From: Paenibacillus rigui
GTDB lineage: Bacteria > Bacillota > Bacilli > Paenibacillales > NBRC-103111
Assembly (NCBI RefSeq): GCF_002234615.1
Contig: NZ_NMQW01000052.1
Coordinates: 1 to 64,000 of the forward strand
DNA: 64,000 nt
Direction: 5' to 3'
Positions within the stretch are counted from its first letter, which is position 1. Each line of letters begins with the position of its first letter. Under the pieces are notes generated by a model that was not told the DNA's origin, searched no databases, and saw only the letters and a list, made by a program, of their open reading frames with translations. Shown here piece by piece: positions 1 through 8,373 of this stretch. A program made the position numbers and the translations under genes.

Positions 1-1086
1 AACCACGGTAACCGCATGTGCCGCGTCTCTGGCCGATTCATTGTTCGATGCATCGGTCGCCGTCACGACAAACGTATAACTACCAGCCGCCAAATCTCCG
101 ATATTGGCTGCCGCCACAGAGCCGTCAGCTGCGCTCGTTCCAAGGGATATGGCCGCTCCCAACTCTGTCGCGTCGACGATATTATTTGCGTTCTGATCAG
201 ACCATAGGTATGCTTGTACAGCCACATTTGCTTCGGCTACAGTGCCTGCTGCCCCGGTAAGCTGATCCGGCGTGCCATTGTAGTTATCGATAGCGGTGAA
301 CTTCGATACATCTACCGTAGGTGATGTCGTATCACCGTGATTCCGACGGCCTGATCCGCTTGATGAAACGACTGGGTCTGTACTGACCACAGGCTCTGGG
401 GTCGGCTGAGGCTTCGTCTGCTGCTCAGATTGAGACTGAGATTGCCCGGAATTTCTCGTTGTATCCTGCTTCTTAAGAAACGCTGTAGAAATCATGGCCA
501 CCGCTTGGCGGTCCACTTGCTCCCTCGGATTAAACGTGTTGTTACCCACACCAGTAATGAGCCCCAATTCCACAGCGGCACCAATGGCGTCTTTGGCATA
601 GTCCGATATTTGATCGTTGTCAGCGAACGTCAAAGCAGCGCTTTTTCCAGTTGTGTCTACCCCAAGCGCCCGTACGTATAGCACTGCCATATCCTGTCTT
701 GACAGCGATTGGCCTGCCCCAAATGCACCATTCCCTGTGCCTTGGATAATCCCGGCTTTAACTGCAGCCTCAACATAAGTGTAAGCGTAGCTGCTGGGTG
801 GGACGTCTTGGAATGTCGGAGCTGCCGGAGCATTCGAAACATCAAGCTTCAGAGCTTTCGCCAAAATGATTGCGAAATCTTCCCGCTTCAATTTTCCTGT
901 TGGATTAAATATACCCTCCTGGACCCCGTTGATAATACCGGCTTGAGCCAGTTGAATAATTGCATCTTTGGCGTAAGAGCCGTCGATATCGGAAAAAATC
1001 GCTTCCGCCGCTCCTTTTCCTGGAAATAGCGGCGCTGATAATAATGCAACGCTGAGCAAAGAACTGATCATGCGCTTTTTGTACAA
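1..1086 (-). CDS. SLH-domain surface protein with Ig-like repeat (C-terminus outside window)
   Basis: Secreted cell-surface protein, only its N-terminal 362 residues are in the window. The chosen start is TTG at 1086, preceded by GGGGGAGAAG; the in-frame ATG at 1071 has no ribosome site. A signal peptide (KKRMISSLLSVALLSA) is followed by three SLH repeats (roughly residues 29-210, with the typical FSDIDGSYAKDAI, FNPTGKLKRED and ADNDQISDYAKDAI signatures) that normally bind pyruvylated secondary cell-wall polymer. After a Gln/Pro/Ser-rich linker (residues ~210-260) comes an Ig-like segment ending GSYTFVVTATDASNNESARDAAH, which looks like a bacterial Big-type repeat. The reading frame runs off the left edge, so the function of the C-terminal part is unknown. 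Confidence 0.85.
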   Translation of the reverse strand, partial: MYKKRMISSLLSVALLSAPLFPGKGAAEAIFSDIDGSYAKDAIIQLAQAGIINGVQEGIFNPTGKLKREDFAIILAKALKLDVSNAPAAPTFQDVPPSSYAYTYVEAAVKAGIIQGTGNGAFGAGQSLSRQDMAVLYVRALGVDTTGKSAALTFADNDQISDYAKDAIGAAVELGLITGVGNNTFNPREQVDRQAVAMISTAFLKKQDTTRNSGQSQSQSEQQTKPQPTPEPVVSTDPVVSSSGSGRRNHGDTTSPTVDVSKFTAIDNYNGTPDQLTGAAGTVAEANVAVQAYLWSDQNANNIVDATELGAAISLGTSAADGSVAAANIGDLAAGSYTFVVTATDASNNESARDAAHAVTVV

Positions 1087-1244
1087 TTTCTTCTCCCCCT
1101 TTGGTTCATGTCATAATTTAGCTTCAATTCCATAACACCAACAATCCTTGTGTAAATGAACTCCTTTCCTGTCGAAAATAGTCATATCTCCCCGATGATG
1201 CATGACTTTTTAACCATACCACACCGCTCTGAGCAAATACTGAG

Positions 1245-1270
1245 CAAAAAAAGAAGCGGCTCACGCCTTC
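1245..1270 (-). terminator. Intrinsic terminator after the BTAD response regulator
   Basis: On the minus strand the stem GAAGGCG/CGCTTC, whose loop contains the TGA stop codon of the regulator gene, is followed by seven T residues. It ends the kinase-regulator operon. Confidence 0.7.
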
Positions 1271-2424
1271 GACTCCTCGTCGACGTTGCCGCTACATAAC
1301 CGGGTATACAATTGCACCGTCGACTTTAACGGTGCAATCCCGAGCTCCTCTTGCAATAGCTTTGTAAATTGTTTGTAATGCCTCACCATAGACAGCCTAT
1401 CGCCCATATCTGCATATACCTTCAACAAGATTTCGTTGATATCGTCGAGGAACGGATTTTTTTCAAGCGCTCTGCGCAGGCAGTCTGCTGCGGCACGAGG
1501 CTCTTTCATCGACAAATAGCACTCCGTCATCCGTTTCATGAGCCCAATATAGGCGTCCTTGAACTTTTCTTGCGCCTCGTGTACCCAAACGAATCCGTCC
1601 TCTTCCATATAATTTCCTGTATATAAGCCTGCAATCCGATTGAAATCATCAATCGAAACAGGGGAAACCGCTTTTCTTCCGCTAACGGCCCGCTCGAATT
1701 CTTCGGCATCACACCATAGCCCACTAACCTCCAATCGGTAGCTATTGTTCCTAAATTCCAGTAAATGCTTGCAGCCGATGCTCCCGAGCTTTTTCCTGAT
1801 GCCATAAATACAGGTGTGTAAAAAAACAACCGCCTGTTCCGGATTCGAGCCAGCCCATACATCCTCCAAAATTTTTTCTTTCGTGACGAATGCATTCCTG
1901 TGATGGACCAAGTACGCCATCAACTCGCGTTCCTTGGATGTCCTCCACTTTACTGTGACCGGCGACTCCGGATCGCAGATCCATTCGAATCGGGAGAAGC
2001 AGTGGAAGCGGGATTTACCAGTGGGTACCGTTGACGCATACTCCCTGCCACCTACTGACGCCCCACGCCTCAATAGGATTCGCTCAATCGTCTTGCCCAG
2101 CCGCCCCGCTGTCGTCGGCTTCAGCACGTAGTCGACAGCATTCACCTCAAAAGCATCGATCGCGTACTGGTTGTAGGCGGTTACGAATACAATGTCAATT
2201 CCAGGGTCGATCGCCATAATGTGTTCGGCTGTTTCGATCCCGTTCATAACGGGCATCTCAATATCTAGAAACACAATGTCAACCGTTTCCTTCTTAAGCC
2301 ACTCCACTGCCTCGTCCGGTTTCGTAAACATCCCGACATTTCCGAAATGTCCGGTTGCAGACAGCAGCTTTTCGAGCAAATCCAACGCAGGCTTCTCATC
2401 ATCGACCAAAATCGCGCGCAGCAC
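1261..2424 (-). CDS. Response regulator with winged helix and BTAD domain
   Basis: Two-component response regulator of 387 residues. The receiver domain spans residues 1-120 with acidic pocket DDE (8-10) and phospho-acceptor Asp54 in FLDIEMP. A winged-helix segment (about 135-225) resembles the OmpR/SARP DNA-binding fold, and a C-terminal bacterial transcriptional activator domain (about 240-380) is built of TPR-like helices. The start is GTG at 2424 with GAGGTG upstream. That ribosome site overlaps the stop of the preceding sensor kinase (11-base gap), so the two are translationally close and presumably partners. Target genes cannot be told from the sequence. Confidence 0.88.
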   Translation of the reverse strand: MLRAILVDDEKPALDLLEKLLSATGHFGNVGMFTKPDEAVEWLKKETVDIVFLDIEMPVMNGIETAEHIMAIDPGIDIVFVTAYNQYAIDAFEVNAVDYVLKPTTAGRLGKTIERILLRRGASVGGREYASTVPTGKSRFHCFSRFEWICDPESPVTVKWRTSKERELMAYLVHHRNAFVTKEKILEDVWAGSNPEQAVVFLHTCIYGIRKKLGSIGCKHLLEFRNNSYRLEVSGLWCDAEEFERAVSGRKAVSPVSIDDFNRIAGLYTGNYMEEDGFVWVHEAQEKFKDAYIGLMKRMTECYLSMKEPRAAADCLRRALEKNPFLDDINEILLKVYADMGDRLSMVRHYKQFTKLLQEELGIAPLKSTVQLYTRLCSGNVDEESKA

Positions 2425-2435
2425 TTACGTACACC

Positions 2436-5400
2436 TCACTTGATTGAATTCGGAACGCGGATTGTTACTTTCGTGCCTTGTCCCGGTGTGCTATCGATCT
2501 CTAGCCCGGTTCCGTAGAGCGTCCGCATGCGGCGCTCGATATTCGCAAGCCCGACCCCTCCCGTACGCTCTTTCGTTCCCGCCATCTTCGATTCCAGGGA
2601 AAAACCCGGCCCGTCATCTTCCACGAGGACAACGATGCCATCTTGTCCTGATTTTGCGGAAATCCGGACAGTTCCTCCTTCTGGACGCTTCGTAACCCCG
2701 TGCCGCACCGCGTTTTCCACGATCGGTTGGATAACCAGCGGGGGAATCGGCACGCGGATCTGTTCATCGATGTCATAAATGACCTGCAACCGCGGGCCAA
2801 AACGGGCCTGCTCGATGATCAGATAGGACTCCACAAGCTCCAGCTCTTTGCGGATCGAAACCAGATGTTCCAGGTTTTGGAAGTCGAAGCTGCTTCTCAG
2901 ATACTGGCCCAATTCACCCAGCAGCTCCTGTGCCTTCCCGACATCGGTGTAACTGACCGAGATCACCGTATTCAGCGTATTAAACAGGAAGTGAGGTTTG
3001 ATTTGTGCCTGTAAAAAGGCCATCTCGGCATTGATCAGTTTGCCGACCGACTTTTTCATCTCCAACAGCGTACGGATGCGGGCCTTTAATTCCCCGGCTT
3101 CCACCGGCTTGCCGAGAAAATCATTTACTCCGGCGTCAAATGCCGTCAAAATATCCTCCGGGCGGTTTCTTGCAGTTAACAGCAGTACCGGAAGCTCAGA
3201 TAGCGAGTAACGATTGCGGATGTTCCGGCACACCTCGTACCCAGACATGCCGGGCATCATCAGATCGATAACCGCCAAATCGATGCGCCGGTTCAGATCA
3301 AGCTGGCGCATCGCTTCCTGCCCGTGGGAAACCGCGATGACGGTATATTTCTCAACCGACAACAGATTAATCAGCACCTGGCGATTGGCCGCATCGTCAT
3401 CCGCAACGAGAACCGTAAACGTTTTGTCACCTTCCAGCCGGAAAGTATCCGAAGCAGCGGGCGGCCGGTCAAGCATCATAGTAGGCTCGCTTGCCGCTGC
3501 TATTTCCGCCCCGGCCAGTTGATCGTCCCCTTCGCGGGCGAGTGGTGCCGTAAATGTAAACACCGCACCTTTCCCGGGACCCGATTCCGCCCGAATGATG
3601 CCGCCGTGCAATTCCACTAGCCGTTTGGTGATGCTGAGTCCAAGTCCCGTTCCTCCGAATTCCCTCGCCATCGCACTTCCTGTTTGCTCGAACGCTTCAA
3701 AAATAACCTCCAGCTTGCCAGGCGGTATCCCGATACCGGTATCGGCAACGGAAATTGCCAGCCAACCGTTCTCCTCGCGGGCGGAAACGGTAATCTCGCC
3801 AGCCGCCGTAAACTTAAGCGCATTGCCAATCAGGTTATTCAGGATTTGTACCAGCCTGTCTTCGTCCATATAAACGAACTGACGATTGTTCAAGAGTTCA
3901 ATAAAACGCACCGGCTTGTTTCCGGACAGATGACGGAACATCTCCATGATGACCTGCACGACCGGACGCAATGCGACAGCCCGTCGCTTCAGGATAAGCT
4001 CCCCGTTTTTCAGTTTGGAGAAATCAAGCAGATCGCCTACCAAATTGGCCATTCGCTTGCCGGTAGACGCGATCAACGCCACATTTTCCTCTTGCTGCGG
4101 TGTGAGCCTACCTGCCGCACCCTCGATCAGCGACTGGGCAATATTGATGATGCCGTGCAGCGGCGTTTTCATTTCATGAGACGTATTGGCCAGAAATTCG
4201 TCCTTGAAACGATCGAGCGAGTGCAGCCGTTTGGAAAGCTGCTCGACTGCGCTGAACGCACGGATGAATCTTTTGGACAAGAGCAGCATCTGTGCCAAGG
4301 CGAAGCTTATCCATGCAACCACCTGGATGGAATAGACGGACACGGAGAGGATAATGTCCAGAGTCGTTACAACATCGAGGATCAGCAGCGATAGCGCTCC
4401 GATCAGCATGTAACTCGCGCCTTCCATCCTCCGTACCGCACCTGCCGCCATCACGTATACGACGTAAAGGATTTCGGCTAACGATAAGGCGAAAACGAGG
4501 AAATCGGCTTGTGAGAAGACGGATGCCGGAGTCAGCAGGGTAAACAAGATCCGCACGGTTAGTATAGCCCCGAACCCTTGCATCGCGATTTTCTTGAACA
4601 GATTCGGAAAAGAGCGCATCGTATACAGCAGCAAAAATAATTCAACGAACGCCCCAGATAACGTCTGAATTTTTAGCATCAGCTCGAAATCTAATTCCGG
4701 GAGAACGATCGCCACGATCTTTTCGCCGTGTGTTGCCACATACATGCCAACGGAGACACAGCATAAGCCAAAATAGAGCCAGGACCGTTCTCGTCTCCTC
4801 ATCCGGTACAGTACAAGAAAATATGTGCCGATCAACACAAATCCGGAGACTGCAATTAAATCGATCGAGACTGCGGTCTCCCGGGAAAATTGAATGTCCT
4901 CCTGATATCCGAGAAAAATGGGATGCGTGATTCCGCCATCGGCATATCGATAGTTAGCGACCTGCACAACGATTTCGGCGCTGCTGCCTTCTAGCGCAAA
5001 AAAACGGGCATAAGGCGCATTGACCGATACCGTCCCCTGCGAATTCAGCCCGGGTATGCCGCGGCCTCCAATCTCCCTGCCATTCACGTACAATTTATGT
5101 GCAGTTTTAATATTTAATGGCCGGATCCCGTAAATCCGCCCGTTTCCTTCTTCCAGCTTGACACGCAGACGAAACGTTGCGTAACCATGTGCAGCATCCT
5201 CTTGCCCCAGGTACCGGTCCCATATATCCGGCACGTGCACGTAAGCCGTCATTTCCGGCAGCTTGCCGCCTCGTTTATCCGGATTAAAATCGTCCGGAAC
5301 CAAGAGCTGGTTCCTGTAATATTCCCATTCCCCATTCAGAGGCGCAATGCCGCTTGCCGCAAAGTCCCAGCCCGTTAAATCCATGACACCCCTTTCCGCT

Positions 5401-5507
5401 ACAGGATGGTTCGCAACTGCCCTCCGGATGGAAACACCCTCGTATACCGAGAAAAAAATCATTAAAGTGCAAATGATTGTAAGTAAAGCCGCGGCGTTTT
5501 TGCGCAT
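2436..5507 (-). CDS. 7TM hybrid sensor kinase with two kinase modules
   Basis: Membrane sensor of 1023 residues. Order: N-terminal membrane helix (about 7-24), extracellular 7TMR-DISM-type sugar-binding-like domain (about 50-195), seven membrane helices (about 215-420), HisKA dimerisation domain with His444 in TSHEMKTP, a first HATPase domain (N box, DTGIGIP, GGTGLGLSI), a receiver domain with Asp748 in VIDLMMPG, then a LytS/YesM-type kinase core with His839 in KPHFLFNTL and a second HATPase domain ending near residue 1020. Fusion of a HisKA kinase, receiver and LytS-type kinase is unusual but is known in Paenibacillus-like genomes. ATG at 5507 follows AAGGGGAACATGA. It is co-transcribed with the BTAD regulator downstream. 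The ligand is unknown. Confidence 0.88.
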   Translation of the reverse strand: MRKNAAALLTIICTLMIFFSVYEGVSIRRAVANHPVAERGVMDLTGWDFAASGIAPLNGEWEYYRNQLLVPDDFNPDKRGGKLPEMTAYVHVPDIWDRYLGQEDAAHGYATFRLRVKLEEGNGRIYGIRPLNIKTAHKLYVNGREIGGRGIPGLNSQGTVSVNAPYARFFALEGSSAEIVVQVANYRYADGGITHPIFLGYQEDIQFSRETAVSIDLIAVSGFVLIGTYFLVLYRMRRRERSWLYFGLCCVSVGMYVATHGEKIVAIVLPELDFELMLKIQTLSGAFVELFLLLYTMRSFPNLFKKIAMQGFGAILTVRILFTLLTPASVFSQADFLVFALSLAEILYVVYVMAAGAVRRMEGASYMLIGALSLLILDVVTTLDIILSVSVYSIQVVAWISFALAQMLLLSKRFIRAFSAVEQLSKRLHSLDRFKDEFLANTSHEMKTPLHGIINIAQSLIEGAAGRLTPQQEENVALIASTGKRMANLVGDLLDFSKLKNGELILKRRAVALRPVVQVIMEMFRHLSGNKPVRFIELLNNRQFVYMDEDRLVQILNNLIGNALKFTAAGEITVSAREENGWLAISVADTGIGIPPGKLEVIFEAFEQTGSAMAREFGGTGLGLSITKRLVELHGGIIRAESGPGKGAVFTFTAPLAREGDDQLAGAEIAAASEPTMMLDRPPAASDTFRLEGDKTFTVLVADDDAANRQVLINLLSVEKYTVIAVSHGQEAMRQLDLNRRIDLAVIDLMMPGMSGYEVCRNIRNRYSLSELPVLLLTARNRPEDILTAFDAGVNDFLGKPVEAGELKARIRTLLEMKKSVGKLINAEMAFLQAQIKPHFLFNTLNTVISVSYTDVGKAQELLGELGQYLRSSFDFQNLEHLVSIRKELELVESYLIIEQARFGPRLQVIYDIDEQIRVPIPPLVIQPIVENAVRHGVTKRPEGGTVRISAKSGQDGIVVLVEDDGPGFSLESKMAGTKERTGGVGLANIERRMRTLYGTGLEIDSTPGQGTKVTIRVPNSIK

Positions 5508-5667
5508 TCATGTTCCCCTTGTGCATGATATTCCTATTCATTATTCGACATAAATTTCCAAGTTCCTACAAATCTCACTCCTATCGAATCGTGTTTTTTC
5601 TATAAAGGACAATAACGCACGCTGTGTAAACCGCCCTCTGCTTTAAACCCTGACAAAAACCCGGCAA

Positions 5668-7044
5668 TTAGTTAGAATGTGCTATTGATTGACGCCCTTT
5701 CTTCACTTTTCGAATGAATCGTTTATCAATAAAGAGAGCAGTAAACCATGCAGCTAAAATAAGCATAACGGGTATACCGAAAGCTTCATATGAAAAAGGT
5801 TTTCCTTTGTAGTTTAGATTGGTCGCGCGGTATTCCAATCGCTTGGCACCATATTTAGCGGTCAGGACGTCCTCCTGCTTCGCTAAATCTTCAAGCGGAG
5901 CATCAAACATAAATCTCTCAGAGGAGCCGCTGTGAATAAACTCAGGCACCACGTTGTTACCACTTGCGTTCCACTCCTTGACTTCTTCCGCAGCTAAAGT
6001 TTTGGCTTCTACTCCCGAAACGAACATTCGATCCAGCCTCGGTGCATTCGACATTTGATACCGGGTGATTAGGTTAAGGTGATACTTTGTAACGATAGGC
6101 TGTTTGGCGTCTGAGATGGTGTAAACCTTTGATGTTCCAGAAGCGGCATACGTATCAAAAATCGTCGTAAGCGCTCCGTCATCCATCTCGTTATACAACA
6201 ATACACCTAAGCTTTTTTTGTTCCATTGGAATGCATTGTTGAACGTAAAAGTCAGTTCGGTTCGATCCACATAATAAGGGTCTATCTTCGGATTTTTTAC
6301 GAAATCATAAGAAGGGTAATTCATTTCTTTTGCAATTTTCTCCGCCATAGGTTCGCCTATTTGTTGTGAGATCACGTAGAGGACGGCATCGATCCCTGAA
6401 GTGAGCGCTGCTGAAGCGACGATGTTCCTGTTTGTGACATAACGCATATCCCTTCTCCATGTTGTTTCAGGATACTTATTAATTTCATGATAATCGAAGC
6501 TTTTCCAGTCGGTAGTTGCTTCTTTCCCTTTTAATAAACCTGTATCGGCCAGGTTCAACCCTCCAGCGCAAATGCTTAACAACTTCGTATCAGCATGTTT
6601 TTGTATCCATTCCCGGACAGGTTTAACCTTTGCTTCGTCAACCATAGGCATGGCCGGGATTACAATAAGGTCAGGACTTTTTCCTAATAATCGATCCAGT
6701 TCATCAAAAGAATAGTGCGGCATCAGATCCAAACCGCCAGTGAGTGTTTTCACATTTTTATCCGGGGCAACAGCATATACGTTATAAGACTCGGTCATCG
6801 CAAACATTTCATACGGAACCATAAAATCAAACACTTCTGTCGTCGGATTGGATAAAAGAACAGCTACTGTAGGTTTTTTCGGATTATGTTCAGGCACGCT
6901 CACGCCTTGTAAAGCGGGCATTGGTGTTTGCCGAGCGGGTTTCCAATATTCCTGATTGGAGCGAATATACCCATATGCACCGATCCCTCCGAAAAATATA
7001 ACGAACGTCAATACATAGACAAATACACGTAATAATAACTTCAT
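5668..7044 (-). CDS. Membrane-anchored DJ-1/PfpI (GlxA N-domain-like) protein
   Basis: Protein of 458 residues with membrane helices at both ends (about 6-26 and near the C-terminus, IPVMLILAAWFTALF) enclosing a class I glutamine amidotransferase-like DJ-1/PfpI domain (about 57-230). The nucleophile-elbow Cys159 lies in SICAGG, as in the N-terminal domain of GlxA-type AraC regulators, but no HTH is present. The rest (about 250-430) is not recognised. ATG at 7044 is chosen because AGAGGAG sits at the right distance; the same frame is open further upstream but that part looks like a fragment of another gene. Function is unknown. Neighbouring MarR gene and shared operators suggest it belongs to the MarR regulon. 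Confidence 0.75.
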   Translation of the reverse strand: MKLLLRVFVYVLTFVIFFGGIGAYGYIRSNQEYWKPARQTPMPALQGVSVPEHNPKKPTVAVLLSNPTTEVFDFMVPYEMFAMTESYNVYAVAPDKNVKTLTGGLDLMPHYSFDELDRLLGKSPDLIVIPAMPMVDEAKVKPVREWIQKHADTKLLSICAGGLNLADTGLLKGKEATTDWKSFDYHEINKYPETTWRRDMRYVTNRNIVASAALTSGIDAVLYVISQQIGEPMAEKIAKEMNYPSYDFVKNPKIDPYYVDRTELTFTFNNAFQWNKKSLGVLLYNEMDDGALTTIFDTYAASGTSKVYTISDAKQPIVTKYHLNLITRYQMSNAPRLDRMFVSGVEAKTLAAEEVKEWNASGNNVVPEFIHSGSSERFMFDAPLEDLAKQEDVLTAKYGAKRLEYRATNLNYKGKPFSYEAFGIPVMLILAAWFTALFIDKRFIRKVKKGRQSIAHSN

Positions 7045-7281
7045 CTTTAATTCTCCTCTGACCAAAATTTTTTGCAGAACAAGCGGTGCCTGTTCCGGAA
7101 CCGTCTTTTGAAGTGTAGGATTCATGAGCAAGTTCGGGTCTTTAAGCACTTCCATCTGTGCAGCCGAAAAGTTAACTGTGTCGATTGTGGAGGCGGACTT
7201 TGTCAGTTGATTGTTTACCAAAGCGGCGAGCAAGCTGCTTCCAACCGCCATCCGATAGATTGCATAACCAAGCTCCTTTGT
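7045..7281 (-). pseudogene. Possible C-terminal remnant of an MFS drug efflux transporter
   Basis: The frame upstream of the DJ-1-like gene is open from a TAA at about 7284 and encodes about 79 residues containing VGSSLLAALVNNQL and a segment like the last extracellular loop of DHA2/MDR-type MFS exporters (LLMNPTLQKTVPEQ). It has no matching ribosome site of its own and lacks the rest of the transporter. I read it as a deletion remnant of an exporter gene that once stood behind this promoter and is now fused in frame to the DJ-1-like gene. The family assignment is from memory of sequence pattern only. Confidence 0.4.
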
Positions 7282-7303
7282 TTAAATTTTCTCATCATAA
7301 CAA

Positions 7304-7367
7304 TTGTATATATACAAATATAATAAATATCATTTGTTGTCAATGATTAATTGTTGTATAGTTACAA
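7304..7367 (-). promoter_or_regulatory. Promoter flanked by two MarR-type operators
   Basis: Two copies of TTGTA-N4-TACAA lie here: TTGTATATATACAA (7304-7317, a perfect palindrome) and TTGTATAGTTACAA (7354-7367). Between them, on the minus strand, is a TTGACA -35 box (7338-7343) with an AT-rich TATATT/TATTTG -10 region 15-17 bases on. The same box occurs in front of the marR gene (7955-7968). Together this indicates a promoter repressed by the neighbouring MarR protein and driving the DJ-1-like gene. Confidence 0.65.
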
Positions 7368-7374
7368 ATTAATT

Positions 7375-7419
7375 TTATAAAAAACGGCTGCCTGAAAATT
7401 GAGCTTCAGTTCAGCCGTT
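7375..7419 (-). terminator. Intrinsic terminator of marR
   Basis: Minus-strand stem AACGGCTG/CAGCCGTT with an inner TGAA/TTCA pairing, followed by TTTTTT, located 9 bases after the marR stop codon. Confidence 0.85.
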
Positions 7420-7427
7420 GCCTTGTC

Positions 7428-7859
7428 TTAATGCTTAACGTTAGTTTGCTTGATGATTTTCAATAAAATAGCCAGACTCTCATCCACTTGTTTTCGCTTG
7501 TTTTCGGGAACTTGGTTTAACAGCTTGGCAAACAACTGATGATGTTTTTCATGAGCCACTACCACCGCTTCCAAGCCCTTTTGGGAGAGTTTGATCAGAA
7601 CTTCCCTTCTATTGTCTGGATTGGACTGCCTGTCCACCAGACCGGCTTTCGCAAGTGGATCCAGTGTCCTTGTCAATGTGGAAGGGTCCACTCCAAGAAT
7701 GCCTGCCAAATCTCCGTGACGGTAAGTTTGTGAACCTATTTCCATCAAAAGATGCAATTGTTTGGGGGTGAGCCCTTCGACAAAAGATTTGTCACCGCCG
7801 AGTATGCCCGACATCTTAATTATGGAGTATAAGAAATCCCCAAATGTATCGTGGATCAT
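7428..7859 (-). CDS. MarR family transcriptional regulator
   Basis: Small cytoplasmic winged-helix repressor of 143 residues. The central part (about 30-110) carries the MarR fold: helix-turn-helix around SQTYRHGDLAGILGVDPSTLTRTLDPLAKAGLV and the beta-wing with DRQSNPDNRREVLIKLSQKG, where the Asp-Arg pair is the family signature. ATG at 7859 follows AAGGTGATGATAA. It is flanked by three copies of TTGTA-N4-TACAA, one in its own upstream region, so autoregulation is likely. The inducer is unknown; members of the family usually respond to phenolics, drugs or oxidants. Confidence 0.9.
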   Translation of the reverse strand: MIHDTFGDFLYSIIKMSGILGGDKSFVEGLTPKQLHLLMEIGSQTYRHGDLAGILGVDPSTLTRTLDPLAKAGLVDRQSNPDNRREVLIKLSQKGLEAVVVAHEKHHQLFAKLLNQVPENKRKQVDESLAILLKIIKQTNVKH

Positions 7860-7908
7860 TTATCATCACCTTGTCTATAACTGGTATATCAAAACAATTG
7901 CACGTTTG

Positions 7909-7968
7909 AAGTTATTGTAACTTTTCCATGAACACAAGAAAAATTGATTTATATTTGTACAAGTACAA
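7909..7968. promoter_or_regulatory. marR upstream operators
   Basis: Contains TTGTACAAGTACAA (7955-7968), the third copy of the TTGTA-N4-TACAA box seen at 7304 and 7354, plus a second perfect palindrome, AAGTTATTGTAACTT (7909-7923). Both lie between marR and the divergent start at 8034, so they can control both directions. The rest of the 514-base gap (7860-8373) holds a decayed reading frame and a terminator. Confidence 0.6.
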
Positions 7969-8033
7969 TATTTGACTTTGTAAAAAATGTTATACCACAT
8001 CATTAACCTGAAATCAATTCCAAAGGAGAGAAC

Positions 8034-8214
8034 ATGAACATCCACTTGTTAGAATGGCACGCGTATCTTTTATCTCGGTGTTGTATTGTCGCTGCCGATT
8101 GCTGCGATCTATGATGACAGTGTTACGGCCCGGTATGTCGCTTGCCCTGTCTCCGACAGGTACTTTCGTCGATACGCTTTTACGCACAGATTTTGCCATA
8201 CGCAATTATCCTAG
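8034..8214 (+). pseudogene. Decayed divergent gene start
   Basis: An excellent ribosome site (AAAGGAGAGAAC) precedes ATG at 8034, but the frame soon loses sense. A one-base shift near 8056 restores a membrane-helix-like peptide (IFYLGVVLSLPIAAIYDDSV), which ends at TAG 8212-8214. The position opposite marR fits a lost MarR-controlled membrane protein gene. The product cannot be identified; it may be only a chance frame. Confidence 0.3.
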
Positions 8215-8287
8215 CTACACGGGGGCTTGGCCCCTCCCGCGACCGGAATTTCATCGGCTAGAAGATGCGTGCCTCTGGCACGCCATA

Positions 8288-8328
8288 TAAAAAAAAGAAC
8301 CGGCACCAGTAAACGGTAGCCGGCTTCT
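8288..8328 (-). terminator. Intrinsic terminator of the cupin gene
   Basis: Minus-strand stem GAAGCCGGC/GCCGGTTC with a loop of about 14 bases, followed by eight T residues. Confidence 0.85.
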
Positions 8329-8373
8329 CTGTATAGCCCAATCTGTATATTTCCAATATTACTAGCCTCGCCG

